Source: Verrucomicrobiota bacterium (GTDB taxonomy: Bacteria > Verrucomicrobiota > Verrucomicrobiia > Chthoniobacterales > UBA10450). From it: DNA of 64,000 nt. Every line of letters begins with the position of its first letter. The first letter of the stretch is position 1. Positions 1 to 8,488 of the stretch are shown here, one piece after another. The stretch is from contig QHQO01000020.1 in assembly GCA_003221195.1 (NCBI GenBank), positions 17,977-81,976 of the forward strand. The letters are read 5' to 3'. The notes beneath the pieces are model-generated. The model was not told the origin of the DNA. It was given only the letters and a program-made list of their open reading frames with translations, and made no database searches. Made by a program: the position numbers and the translations under genes.

Positions 1-53
1 ATTCGGCGTTCCGTCGTTGAATTTTTATAGCACGTATATGTAACCTATCGGTA

Positions 54-1580
54 ATGAACGAAGAGAGTTTTTTCCAGAAGCTTTTAGCCGCTGGAAACTC
101 TTATTGGCTGACGCGCTTCGTCATTCTGCGTCTACTCGGCTTTGTTTATGCAGTCGCTTTTCTCGTAGCGGCGCAACAGTTGGTGTCGCTTATTGGCGGG
201 CAGGGGTTAACGCCGGCCAATCATTTTCTCGAGAGCGTTCAAACACAACTCGGTTCGCGAACCGCTGGGATGCTTGGAATGCCGACGCTCTTTTGGTTCG
301 GAATTTCCGACAATGCATTGTCGATTCTCGCATGGATTGGTCTCGGCTTGTCGCTGGTTGTGCTTGGCGGCTACGCCAACGCAATTCTCCTTGGCGTCCT
401 CTGGGCGATGTACATGTCAATCGTGCACGTTGGACAGATTTGGTACGGTTATGGCTGGGAGATTCAACTGCTCGAGACCGGCTTTTTGTCGATCTTCCTT
501 TGTCCGTTGATCGATGGGCGTCCGTTTCCCAAATGCAGGCCGCCGATTCTCGTTATCTGGCTCTTTCGATGGCTTGGGTTTCGCATCATGATCGGCGCGG
601 GTCTGATCAAATTGCGCGGTGACCCGTGCTGGCGCGATCTAACCTGTCTTTACTATCACTACGAGACACAGCCGATCCCGAGCCCCATCAGCCGTTATTT
701 GCATTTCGCGCCACACTGGTTTCACAAGTTTGAGACGGCGTGGAACCATTTCGTCGAACTGATTGTGCCGTGGTTTTCATTCGGACCGCGACAGGTGCGT
801 CATGTCGCAGGTGTCTTGCTCGTCACGTTTCAAATCTTTCTCGTCATCAGCGGCAATCTTTCGTTCCTCAATTATCTGACGATCGTTCCGTTCCTGGCGT
901 GCTTTGACGATACATTCCTGTGCCATTTTCTGCCGAAGGTATTGGTGAGGCGTGCCGAACGTGCAGCACAGGAATCGGAGCCGTCGCGCATCAACAACAC
1001 GATCGCGGTAGCGCTGTCGATTCTCATTCTCTATTTGAGCGCCGCCCCGGTGCTCAATCTCGTTTCAGGACGACAGCTGATGAATTATTCCTACGATCCG
1101 CTCGGTCTTGTAAATACCTACGGAGCGTTCGGTACAGTCGGACGGGAGCGCCAGGAAATCATTTTCGAAGGCACCGAGGATTCAGTCATCACCGGCGACA
1201 CCAAGTGGAAGGAATACGAGTTCAAAGCAAAGCCGGGTGACCCAAATCGGCGGCCGCCGTTCGTCGCACCCTATCAACCGCGGATTGACTGGCAAATCTG
1301 GTTCGCCGCGATGGCTTCACCCGAGGAATATCCGTGGACATTGCATTTTGTTTGGAAACTTCTGCATAACGATCCGGGCACGCTCTCGCTCCTTGCTAAC
1401 AATCCCTTTCCGAACGCGCCACCTCACTATATTCGTGCGCCACTTTATCGTTATCGATTCGCTCCGATCGGCGAGAAAGAGTGGTGGAAACGGGAGCCGA
1501 TTGGTGAATGGTTACCGGCACTCTCGAAAGACGATCCCGAATTTCGTCGCTTCCTCCAAGCAATGGATTGGTTGGATTGA
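54..1580 (+). CDS. Lipase maturation factor family membrane protein
   Basis: Integral membrane protein of 508 residues resembling the lipase maturation factor (LMF1) family, which in animals helps fold secreted lipases in the ER; the bacterial role is not established. The N-terminal two thirds carry many hydrophobic segments. The family core is visible around residues 125-205: GYGWEIQLLETGF, then a GAGLIKLRGDPCWRDLTCL stretch, then HYETQPIPSP. The C-terminal third is soluble, with aromatic runs such as YRYRFAP. The ATG at 54 follows AACCTATCGGTA without a strong ribosome site. A GDSL-type esterase begins 41 bp downstream on the same strand, so the two may be co-expressed and a helper-client relation is conceivable (inference). 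Family call is firm, function is not. Confidence 0.85.
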   Translation: MNEESFFQKLLAAGNSYWLTRFVILRLLGFVYAVAFLVAAQQLVSLIGGQGLTPANHFLESVQTQLGSRTAGMLGMPTLFWFGISDNALSILAWIGLGLSLVVLGGYANAILLGVLWAMYMSIVHVGQIWYGYGWEIQLLETGFLSIFLCPLIDGRPFPKCRPPILVIWLFRWLGFRIMIGAGLIKLRGDPCWRDLTCLYYHYETQPIPSPISRYLHFAPHWFHKFETAWNHFVELIVPWFSFGPRQVRHVAGVLLVTFQIFLVISGNLSFLNYLTIVPFLACFDDTFLCHFLPKVLVRRAERAAQESEPSRINNTIAVALSILILYLSAAPVLNLVSGRQLMNYSYDPLGLVNTYGAFGTVGRERQEIIFEGTEDSVITGDTKWKEYEFKAKPGDPNRRPPFVAPYQPRIDWQIWFAAMASPEEYPWTLHFVWKLLHNDPGTLSLLANNPFPNAPPHYIRAPLYRYRFAPIGEKEWWKREPIGEWLPALSKDDPEFRRFLQAMDWLD

Positions 1581-1621
1581 AACCTCAACAGTGACGAGTT
1601 TCGTTTCAGCTAATAGAACTG

Positions 1622-2653
1622 ATGTGGAAGCCTGTCCGGGTTGTCAGCGCAAATTTTCTGAAGCGGATTAGTGAGCCGGCTTCTCCTTTTTATTCTGATT
1701 TCCTCGCGTATCGAAACGGCGAAATCACGCAAGCTGACCTGATCGCGCGGCTGCCACATATTGCCTCGATCGGCGACAGCGTGTGCACAGGAGTCTATGT
1801 CTCATCGATCTGGGGCACGGTTTGGCGCGCGCGAACTTGCCGTGGAAATAATTGGTTTCTCGACAGTAATCCGCCACCAGCAGGCGTTCAGAGCATTTCG
1901 AAACGACTCGAAAAGTTCGCTCCCTTCGTTGCGATTGAATGCGCAGGCATCGGCGCGCTGGTCGATCATGAAGGGCAGCGGCAGAATTTTTTCCGAAGAA
2001 TCCTTCGGACACGCAATTTCTCCGGGCAAATTGGCGCCTTGTTGACGATGAAACGTTTCCCCGATTTGACGCTCATCTCGATCGGACACAACAACGTTGA
2101 TTGGACTTGGTGGTGCGTTCCCGCCGAGCTTCAGCAGCCGGAGAACCATTTGCAACAACTGAGCCGGCGTTTCCGAGACAATTTCGCGCGAGAGATGCGT
2201 CGGCTGATTGGCGGGGTCCGCATGCAGCGTCAACGGATCGCAATCGTCGTGTATGGACTCGTTAATTTCGAGTCATACTTCCGAGGGCGTGAAATTGCAG
2301 AGCGCCTGCGAGCGAACGATGCATCTCGCTATCCGCATTTGCCAACCACTTACAAATATTTCAGATCCTTCCGGCCAGCATACCGCGCTAATCTGATTCG
2401 GCTGGCAGGGATGGTGAATGAGGAGTTGCGCGCGATCGTGGATGATTTGAACGGCGAACTCTCTGACAAGCCCAATATCCTATTGCAATATTCGGATGCC
2501 TTGGCGACAGCCGACCTGAGTCGCGTTGAACTGCTTCACCCGATCGATGGCTGGCATGCTTCGGTCGAAGGCCACAATGTTCTCGCAAAGGCCGCGTTTC
2601 GCGATCTCGGACCAAGTCTGGAATTTCTTGGACTTAAGCGGCCGTCTTATTAA
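1622..2653 (+). CDS. SGNH/GDSL-type hydrolase (putative esterase or lipase)
   Basis: 343-residue SGNH-fold hydrolase. Block I is IGDSVCTG near residue 50, with the nucleophile serine in GDS; block III is GHNNVDW, supplying the oxyanion-hole asparagine; block V is DGWHASVEGHNVLA near the C terminus, giving the catalytic Asp and His. Such enzymes cleave acyl or acetyl esters. No signal peptide is obvious from the chosen ATG, and about 45 residues precede block I. It lies 41 bp after the lipase-maturation-factor gene on the same strand. Its TAA stop is embedded in the left arm of a long palindrome (2650-2758), so the hairpin would form the 3' end of the transcript. Substrate cannot be told from sequence. 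Confidence 0.8.
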   Translation: MWKPVRVVSANFLKRISEPASPFYSDFLAYRNGEITQADLIARLPHIASIGDSVCTGVYVSSIWGTVWRARTCRGNNWFLDSNPPPAGVQSISKRLEKFAPFVAIECAGIGALVDHEGQRQNFFRRILRTRNFSGQIGALLTMKRFPDLTLISIGHNNVDWTWWCVPAELQQPENHLQQLSRRFRDNFAREMRRLIGGVRMQRQRIAIVVYGLVNFESYFRGREIAERLRANDASRYPHLPTTYKYFRSFRPAYRANLIRLAGMVNEELRAIVDDLNGELSDKPNILLQYSDALATADLSRVELLHPIDGWHASVEGHNVLAKAAFRDLGPSLEFLGLKRPSY

Positions 2654-2758
2654 CACCTGGCTTCAGCTAGGTGCTTCCGCGAGGCACCATTCCGAAAAGC
2701 CGTTTAAACGGCTTTCATTCCCAGCTTATCGGTGCACCGCGCTGAAGAGCGGTGTTAA
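2650..2758. repeat. REP-like palindromic element with a perfect 20-bp core palindrome
   Basis: The outer arms TTAACACC (2650-2657) and GGTGTTAA (2751-2758) are inverted. Inside them are imperfect complementary arms containing CTTCAGC and GCTGAAG, and in the middle a perfect 20-bp palindrome at 2696-2715 (AAAGCC, GTTTAAAC, GGCTTT). The whole folds as one long interrupted hairpin. It overlaps the stop codon of the SGNH hydrolase gene and ends just before the convergent acyltransferase-hydrolase stop at 2774. It could act as a bidirectional terminator or be a dispersed REP/MITE-like unit. No transposase is nearby. Confidence 0.7.
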
Positions 2759-2773
2759 TGAGAGCAAGGAAAA

Positions 2774-4525
2774 TTACAAATCTCCACGGTCTTTCAATCG
2801 AGCGATCGTGTCACGCAACATGCGGTAGCCAAAATGACCCTGGCGAACGCGTAGCAATTCAGAGCCACGCCATTTTTGCTGGATCGTCTCGAGCTGTTCG
2901 AGTGGCGCGATCGAGTCGAACTCCCCAGCAACAAACAGTACTCGCGCCGCGTCGCATAGCGGTACGTTATGGATCGGTGAGCTCAGATGGAAATGTCGGG
3001 CGACGAGACACGGCTCGATATTGGCACTACGCAGTTCGCGGCGGATTGACCGCGCTGCGGGGCTCTGCCAGATCGCGTGCTCGATATTTACGATCGGCGC
3101 CATCAAGGCAGCGAAGCGCAGGTCGCGCTCGACCATGGCAAGCAACGCGCCGATCCATCCGCCGTAGCTGGTCGCGAGCACGCCGAATTCGCCGGAGCCG
3201 CGTTCGCGCAATGCGCTCATCAATTGCCGCAGCTCCGTTACGCTTTGCCGCAATCCTTCCGCGTTGCGGATGAGATCGCAGGTGATCGCAAGCTCGCCGT
3301 TCCAATAGCCCCGCGGGACACGCGAATAATGGTATGGCAGATGAATGAAGCATGCGTTCCAGCCAAGTTCGTTGAAGTGCGCTGCGCAACGCCGATAGCC
3401 AGTGGGGCTCGTAGACATCAGCGCATGCAAAATGAGAACCGTCGGTGCGCTTCGACCACGTTCTGAAGGAAAAAAATCTGCGCGCGCGACATTGTTCGCT
3501 GCGAATTGGGTCTCGATCGGGCTGCGCCATTCGATGGTTGCGCGACCGTTTTTCAGGGCTTCAACAAGATTATTGTCGCGGGGCGAGGCGTAATACTGTT
3601 GGGCGTTGAGCCGCTCGCATTCCTGCACGTAGCGCTCCATTTCGTCGCGACTGTTCCCATCTAGCCGGTGGCGAGTATGAAGAAAGTTGATCGATGCGCA
3701 TAGAAATGCATCGATTCCGCTCGCAGCGAAGCGGTGAAATCGGTTGCCATTGGTCTCGCCACGGCGGATCTGAACTTTACGGGAGAGACGCCGCGCTGTC
3801 CCGAAAGCTTTCGGGAGTCGTCGCGGCGATCCAACCCTGCTCTTCATCCGTTCTCGCGGCGAGTGCGGCAGATCATCCCTCGTCAGGTGAAATGTCTGTT
3901 GGAGTTCCCCATAGAGATTTTTGAATGAAGACGCCAATTCAGATTCGACTCTCGCTCGTGCCTCTGATTTTTCGAGAACGGGAGAATGTGAAATTGGATT
4001 TCCAAACGCGATCCAGACCGGGGTGCGCCGCAACGCCGAAAGCTTTCGGGATTTTATTGAATAAAGACGGTCACTGCCAAGGATAACGCACGGCAAAATT
4101 GGAACGCCGGCGATGTGCGCAAGCGTTGATGCACCGGGCCGAAGCTGCGCGCCTTCGAGCAGCGATCGCGCGCCGTCACGAATCCCGCCTTCGGGAAAAA
4201 GCCCAACGACACGTCCATCTTGCAGCCTTTCAACTGCAGTCCGGATGGTTCTGCGATTCGCACGATCTCGATCTACCGGGAACGCATCGACCGCCCGCAA
4301 AAGAAAACCCACGACTGACGACTGAAAAAATTCTGCCATCGTCAGCCAGTCGATTTTCCGTCGAATCACTAATGAAATAAGGAATGGATCGAAATGGCTG
4401 ATGTGATTGGCGGCCAGCAAAAATCCGCCGGTCCGATTTGCATTTTCGGGCTGGATTACGTGAACACGCGTGACACAGCCAAACAGCAGCCTTACTAACA
4501 GCTTCCCAGCGCGATAAGATGTCAT
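2774..4525 (-). CDS. Fused 1-acyl-glycerol-3-phosphate acyltransferase and alpha/beta hydrolase
   Basis: Two-domain protein of 583 residues, counted from the ATG at 4525; a GTG at 4630 in the same frame would add 35 poorly conserved-looking residues. Residues 1-210 are a PlsC-type acyltransferase with the HxxxxD motif NHISHFD at 40-46 and LFPEGG at 109-114, which transfers acyl chains to lysophospholipid-type acceptors. Residues 220-350 are a linker rich in Arg. Residues 360-583 are an alpha/beta hydrolase with nucleophile elbow TSYGGW (Ser453), acid GEFD (Asp537) and base GHFGY (His564), plus the segment LPYHYSRVPRGYWNGEL. The two halves together suggest acyl-chain remodelling in one polypeptide (inference). 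A frameshift or assembly artefact is unlikely because the linker is continuous coding sequence. Confidence 0.8.
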   Translation of the reverse strand: MTSYRAGKLLVRLLFGCVTRVHVIQPENANRTGGFLLAANHISHFDPFLISLVIRRKIDWLTMAEFFQSSVVGFLLRAVDAFPVDRDRANRRTIRTAVERLQDGRVVGLFPEGGIRDGARSLLEGAQLRPGASTLAHIAGVPILPCVILGSDRLYSIKSRKLSALRRTPVWIAFGNPISHSPVLEKSEARARVESELASSFKNLYGELQQTFHLTRDDLPHSPRERMKSRVGSPRRLPKAFGTARRLSRKVQIRRGETNGNRFHRFAASGIDAFLCASINFLHTRHRLDGNSRDEMERYVQECERLNAQQYYASPRDNNLVEALKNGRATIEWRSPIETQFAANNVARADFFPSERGRSAPTVLILHALMSTSPTGYRRCAAHFNELGWNACFIHLPYHYSRVPRGYWNGELAITCDLIRNAEGLRQSVTELRQLMSALRERGSGEFGVLATSYGGWIGALLAMVERDLRFAALMAPIVNIEHAIWQSPAARSIRRELRSANIEPCLVARHFHLSSPIHNVPLCDAARVLFVAGEFDSIAPLEQLETIQQKWRGSELLRVRQGHFGYRMLRDTIARLKDRGDL

Positions 4526-4644
4526 TTTGATTTGTGCTGCTTGATTGTTTCGCCGAATCGCCGCCGTAGGAGGGCTATTTTTCAGGCTGATTCCTTTTTT
4601 GAACGTGGTATCATAGTTGTCGGTTCGCACGCGAGGTTTTGGTT

Positions 4645-4944
4645 ATGAAACCCAGGAGTCCTTCCACGGACGGAAAAGGGAAATTTCCGCATACCGATTA
4701 CTTTTTCCATTCTGGTTTTGGCCAATGGCGCGGTGGCTATTTTTCGCCTTACGACGGAGGGGACAGATACGGATTCAGGAATTTTTACAATTTGGGGCGC
4801 GAATATCGTATTGAAGCCGCAAGGGAACGTGCCAGGGAGATGGCGGTATTTGCATTAATCGTTCTGACCTCGGCGTGGCCGGTGCTCTATATGGTGGTCA
4901 CTGTGGTGAAACTGCTGAGTAGGGGTCGCCCCCTGGATCAGTAG
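4645..4944 (+). CDS. Small single-pass membrane protein, unknown function
   Basis: 99 residues from the ATG at 4645; a TTG at 4639 would add two residues. The N-terminal half is polar and rich in Gly and aromatic residues (FHSGFGQWRGGYFSPYDGG). An amphipathic basic stretch follows (EYRIEAARERAREMA), then one transmembrane helix around residues 66-90 (FALIVLTSAWPVLYMVVTVV) and a short basic tail. Not recognised. It is divergent from the acyltransferase-hydrolase gene, with only 119 bp between the two starts, so the promoters of both must lie in that gap. The coding nature rests on length and the clear membrane-helix pattern. Confidence 0.5.
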   Translation: MKPRSPSTDGKGKFPHTDYFFHSGFGQWRGGYFSPYDGGDRYGFRNFYNLGREYRIEAARERAREMAVFALIVLTSAWPVLYMVVTVVKLLSRGRPLDQ

Positions 4945-5069
4945 AGATCTGCGACCCTGGCGACGGCAATCTTTCTCAAGTAAGTGCTCCGGCAAGCGAG
5001 ATGCCCGCCGGTCCGCCCAAGCTTGCCACGGGACGAGTCCGCCCCCAACTGGCGGAGAAGATGTCTGCG

Positions 5070-8000
5070 CTAGTGCTTTGGCCAGAGAAATTCGTCACGG
5101 TATTCGGGCGTCTTTTCCGGAGCAAGCCCGTGGCGGGCGACGTTTTCGGTCACGACGCGCGGGATGAGGAAGTTCAGCAAATAATCTTTGCCACCGGCTT
5201 TAGTCCCGCTGCCGCTCATCTTGAATCCGCCGAAGGGATGACGGCCGACGATTGCACCGGTGCACGGGCGATTGATGTAAACATTGCCGGCTTCCAACTG
5301 CGCCTTGACGCGTTCGATGTTGGCCGGGCTGCGCGAGAAAAAGCCGCCGGTTAACGCGTAATCGGTGCCATTGGCGACTTTGATCGCTTCATCGAGGTCG
5401 CGTACTTTTAATACGCTGAGTACTGGGCCGAAAATCTCCTCGCGCGCGATCCGCATATTTGGTTTCACTCCAGTGAAAATCGTAGGCGGAATGAAATAAC
5501 CGTGCGGTGGGAGTTCCTTTGCCTGATACGCGAGTGTCGCCTCACCTTTGCCGACCTCGATGTAATCCAGAATGCGCCGGTAAGCGGCCTCATCAATTAC
5601 CGGCCCGACCACAATACCTGGCTCTTCAGGATTACCGACGCGCACGCTGGCGGCGGCTCCGAGCAAACGTTCCACGACCCGGTCGTGGTTTTCCTCGAGA
5701 ACGATCAGCCGTGAGAGCGCGGAACATTTCTGGCCTTGAAAACCGAACGCGGAATAGATCGAATCGACAATCGCTTCGTCCAGATCGGCGTCGGAATCGA
5801 CGATCATCGCGTTTTTGCCGCCCATCTCGCAAATGACGCGCTTGAGCTCGCGCTGGCCTTCGCGGGTTTTGCCGGCACTCTCCCAAATCCGCAAACCTAC
5901 CTCGCGCGACCCTGTGAAGGCGATCAAATCGACATCTTTGTGATTAACCATGTGCGCACCGATCACCGAGCCTTTGCCATTGAGAAAATTCAATACGCCA
6001 GGCGGCACGCCGGCTTCTTCGTAAATTTCCATCAGCATGGCACCGATGATGACCGATTGCTCGGACGGTTTCATGATCACCGTGTTCCCCGTGACGAGCG
6101 CGGCGCTGACCATGCCACACAAGATCGCCATCGGAAAATTCCACGGCGCGATGACCAGCGCGACGCCGCGCGGCCAGTAATGCTGATAGCTTTCTTCGCC
6201 GGGCACATTTTGCGTGAGCCGCGGCTGACCCATCAAGCGCATCTGCCGGGCGTAGAAGGTACAAAAATCGATGGCTTCGGCAATGTCGCCGTCCGCCTGA
6301 GCCCATGGCTTACCGACCTCAAAGACTTCGAGCGCGGAAAGCTCAAACCGGCGGCGCTCGAGAATTTCAGCGGCGCGTTCCAGCAATTGACAGCGTTCTT
6401 CAAACGAAGTGCGACGCCATTTCTCGAATGCCATCCGTGCAGCGGCGACGGCGCGTTCAGCTTCGGGTACGCCAGCTTCGGCAGCGTAGCCGACGATTTG
6501 GTCTGGCTGGCTCGGATTGACCGAGGAAAACATGTTGTCGGTCCAAATCTTTTCGCCGTTGATCGTGAGCGGAACTTTGCGCGCAAATTGCTTGCGCTGT
6601 TCGCGGAGCGCAGCCCGCATTTTTTCCTGGTTTTCGGGCAACGCGAAGTTCGTTAGGGGCGCGTTTTCATAGTGAGCGCCCGGCTGTGTCTTGGGTGTGG
6701 TTGTTGTCATATTTATGGTGGCATTTGATGGCGGTAGAACACCGTTTCGGCTCCCGCGCAAAATTTCGCGCGGATCGCGCAACAATTCTTCTGCGGGAAC
6801 GTTCTCGGAAAATTTTGCACGCAAAAATCCTTCATTCGAGGTGTTCTCGAGCAAGCGACGGACCAGGTAGGACATTCCGGGAAGGAGTTCACCGACGGGG
6901 CAATATTCGCGGACGCGATAACCCATTTCCACCAATGCGCGCTTGATTGGTCCAGCCATCCCATAGAGCAACTGAAACTCGAAGCGGCTGCGATCGATTC
7001 CGAGTTGCTCCGCGAGCGCCTGTGCATGAGCGATGCTCCGAACATTGTGCGAGCCAAATGCGGAGGTAACGATGGATTCATTTTCCAACAGTAACCGCGT
7101 GAGCGTTTCGAAATTTGCATCACTCTCTGGCTTCTCCAGATAAACAGGGCAATCCCAGCCATTCTGGCGCGATTTCGTTGTTTCGTAGTCCCAATATGCG
7201 CCTTTGACCAGCCGGACAGCGAACCGCGTTCCGCGGGCGCGACCCCACTCAATCAGGTGGCGCAGATCCGCGTCAGAATCTCGCAAGTACGCTTGGATAA
7301 CGATTCCCGCATGCGGCCAGTCCCTAAACTCTTCCTCCATAAAAACGGTTTTGAAGAGTTCAAGAGTACCATTTTTGTGCGCATAGCTTTCCATGTCGAA
7401 ATTGATGAATGCGCCCAGCTCTCGCGCACGACGCAAAAGCGGCCGCAGCTTCGGCGCGAGATGGGCGATTGTCTCCGCCGGGTCGTCCGGACTAATTTGC
7501 GAATAAAGCGCAGAAATTTTAACCGAAAGATTTACAACCGGGAAAAGCTCCGAATTTTTTTCCAGCGCGTCGGTCCAGTTTTTTGTTTCATGCGCCAGGC
7601 CCTCTAGTAAATGTAGATAACGCGCCGCATATTCATCGGCCTCCGTTTCGCTGACGACAGCTTCTCCCAAAAGATCGACGGTAAAGCCAATGTTTTGGGT
7701 CCGCCGCTTGCGAAGTGTCCTCATTACATCATTCGGATTTCGTCCGGCGATGAACTGGCGTGCCATTTCGGAAACATTCCAGCGCAGGATAGGCCCGCTG
7801 ATCCACGGAACGATGCCCGCCAGCCGAATGCCGGCCCCGAGAAATTCCGCGACCTTTCCTGACTCGTGCCCATCGGCGAAATATTCCTGGAGATGCTCAA
7901 TAATTTCGTCTGAGGTGTGGAGCGAAGGAAGAACAGCGACAAAGCGAAACAATTGCAATTTGAGCTGCTCATCACGCATCGAGAGCGTCATCAGTCGCTG

Positions 8001-8099
8001 ATAGAATCCGGCCTTGCTGAAAAGCGACTCAGGGTATTTATCAACCAGTTCGAAGATGCGCTTGCCGCGCTGCTCGATTTCGCTTTGGAGCGGCGTCAT
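5070..8099 (-). CDS. putA: Bifunctional proline dehydrogenase / L-glutamate gamma-semialdehyde dehydrogenase
   Basis: 1009-residue enzyme oxidising proline to glutamate in two steps. Residues 1-450 are the FAD-dependent proline dehydrogenase barrel, ending in the hallmark REYCPVGELLPGMSYLVRR (397-415). Residues about 480-1000 are the NAD-dependent aldehyde dehydrogenase: PWNF at 652-655, FTGS at 728-731, general base Glu758 in CEMGG, nucleophile Cys792 in GQKCSALSR. A low-complexity linker (TTTTPKTQPG) joins the domains. There is no N-terminal ribbon-helix-helix DNA-binding domain as in E. coli PutA, and no extra C-terminal domain, so it is the short bifunctional form and not an autorepressor. 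Divergent from a threonine aldolase gene across a 389-bp gap. Start at the ATG directly ahead of the conserved alpha region. Confidence 0.95.
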   Translation of the reverse strand: MTPLQSEIEQRGKRIFELVDKYPESLFSKAGFYQRLMTLSMRDEQLKLQLFRFVAVLPSLHTSDEIIEHLQEYFADGHESGKVAEFLGAGIRLAGIVPWISGPILRWNVSEMARQFIAGRNPNDVMRTLRKRRTQNIGFTVDLLGEAVVSETEADEYAARYLHLLEGLAHETKNWTDALEKNSELFPVVNLSVKISALYSQISPDDPAETIAHLAPKLRPLLRRARELGAFINFDMESYAHKNGTLELFKTVFMEEEFRDWPHAGIVIQAYLRDSDADLRHLIEWGRARGTRFAVRLVKGAYWDYETTKSRQNGWDCPVYLEKPESDANFETLTRLLLENESIVTSAFGSHNVRSIAHAQALAEQLGIDRSRFEFQLLYGMAGPIKRALVEMGYRVREYCPVGELLPGMSYLVRRLLENTSNEGFLRAKFSENVPAEELLRDPREILRGSRNGVLPPSNATINMTTTTPKTQPGAHYENAPLTNFALPENQEKMRAALREQRKQFARKVPLTINGEKIWTDNMFSSVNPSQPDQIVGYAAEAGVPEAERAVAAARMAFEKWRRTSFEERCQLLERAAEILERRRFELSALEVFEVGKPWAQADGDIAEAIDFCTFYARQMRLMGQPRLTQNVPGEESYQHYWPRGVALVIAPWNFPMAILCGMVSAALVTGNTVIMKPSEQSVIIGAMLMEIYEEAGVPPGVLNFLNGKGSVIGAHMVNHKDVDLIAFTGSREVGLRIWESAGKTREGQRELKRVICEMGGKNAMIVDSDADLDEAIVDSIYSAFGFQGQKCSALSRLIVLEENHDRVVERLLGAAASVRVGNPEEPGIVVGPVIDEAAYRRILDYIEVGKGEATLAYQAKELPPHGYFIPPTIFTGVKPNMRIAREEIFGPVLSVLKVRDLDEAIKVANGTDYALTGGFFSRSPANIERVKAQLEAGNVYINRPCTGAIVGRHPFGGFKMSGSGTKAGGKDYLLNFLIPRVVTENVARHGLAPEKTPEYRDEFLWPKH

Positions 8100-8488
8100 T
8101 TTACGAAATTAGTTCGCCCCCATGCGTTAAGCAAAGACGGAACCAGCCGCCTTCATGGGCCTCAAAAAAAATTTACGTCCGGACACGGTCGGTTTGGGGC
8201 CGGTTTCCGAAAATAGAATGAAATTGCTTCAAGTAATTTTGAGGAGCAAGTGGAGGAGATTTGCCTGGCAGAGTCCGGAGGCCCAGGGCTCGGATCTGTC
8301 AGGCAATCTCTTTTTGTGCTGGAACCCATCTCGCAAATAGGGAACGGCTGCGTTGCTGGAGATTTGATTTTTGCCGCTGCTTTCGTCGAGCCTTGCCAGC
8401 TGGCCGCCAGCGCTTAGCGCACTCATTGCCTATCTGCGAGATCGGTTCTAATTGATCGACCACAGAAAGTTGGATAGCAAACAGTGTC
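8100..8488. other. Divergent intergenic region between putA-like and threonine aldolase genes
   Basis: 389 bp without a supportable gene; the reading frames present have no recognisable protein pattern. It must hold the promoters of both divergent genes. The one clear structure is a long stem-loop with a T tract on the plus strand (8256-8315), described separately. I see no convincing operator repeats or protein-binding palindromes elsewhere in it. Confidence 0.6.
8256..8315 (+). terminator. Long GC-rich stem-loop followed by TTTTT (terminator or attenuator)
   Basis: The left arm at 8256-8280 (GAGATTTGCCTGGCAGA...) pairs with the right arm at 8289-8310 (...TCTGTCAGGCAATCTC) over about 22 positions with a few bulges, around an 8-nt loop. 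The stem is followed at once by TTTTT (8311-8315). This is an intrinsic-terminator shape for plus-strand transcription only. No plus-strand gene ends upstream of it, so it would stop transcripts begun inside the gap, 170 nt before the threonine aldolase start: an attenuator in its leader, or the end of a small RNA. Confidence 0.6.

Noticed and set aside
5736-6656. A 306-codon plus-strand frame opposite the proline/glutamate-semialdehyde enzyme
   Set aside because: It is antisense to a gene with intact catalytic motifs and its peptide shows no family pattern.
8100-8488. Glycine riboswitch ahead of the threonine aldolase gene
   Set aside because: A CAGGCAA string occurs, but the conserved glycine-aptamer core and tandem arrangement cannot be fitted; only the terminator-like stem is supported.
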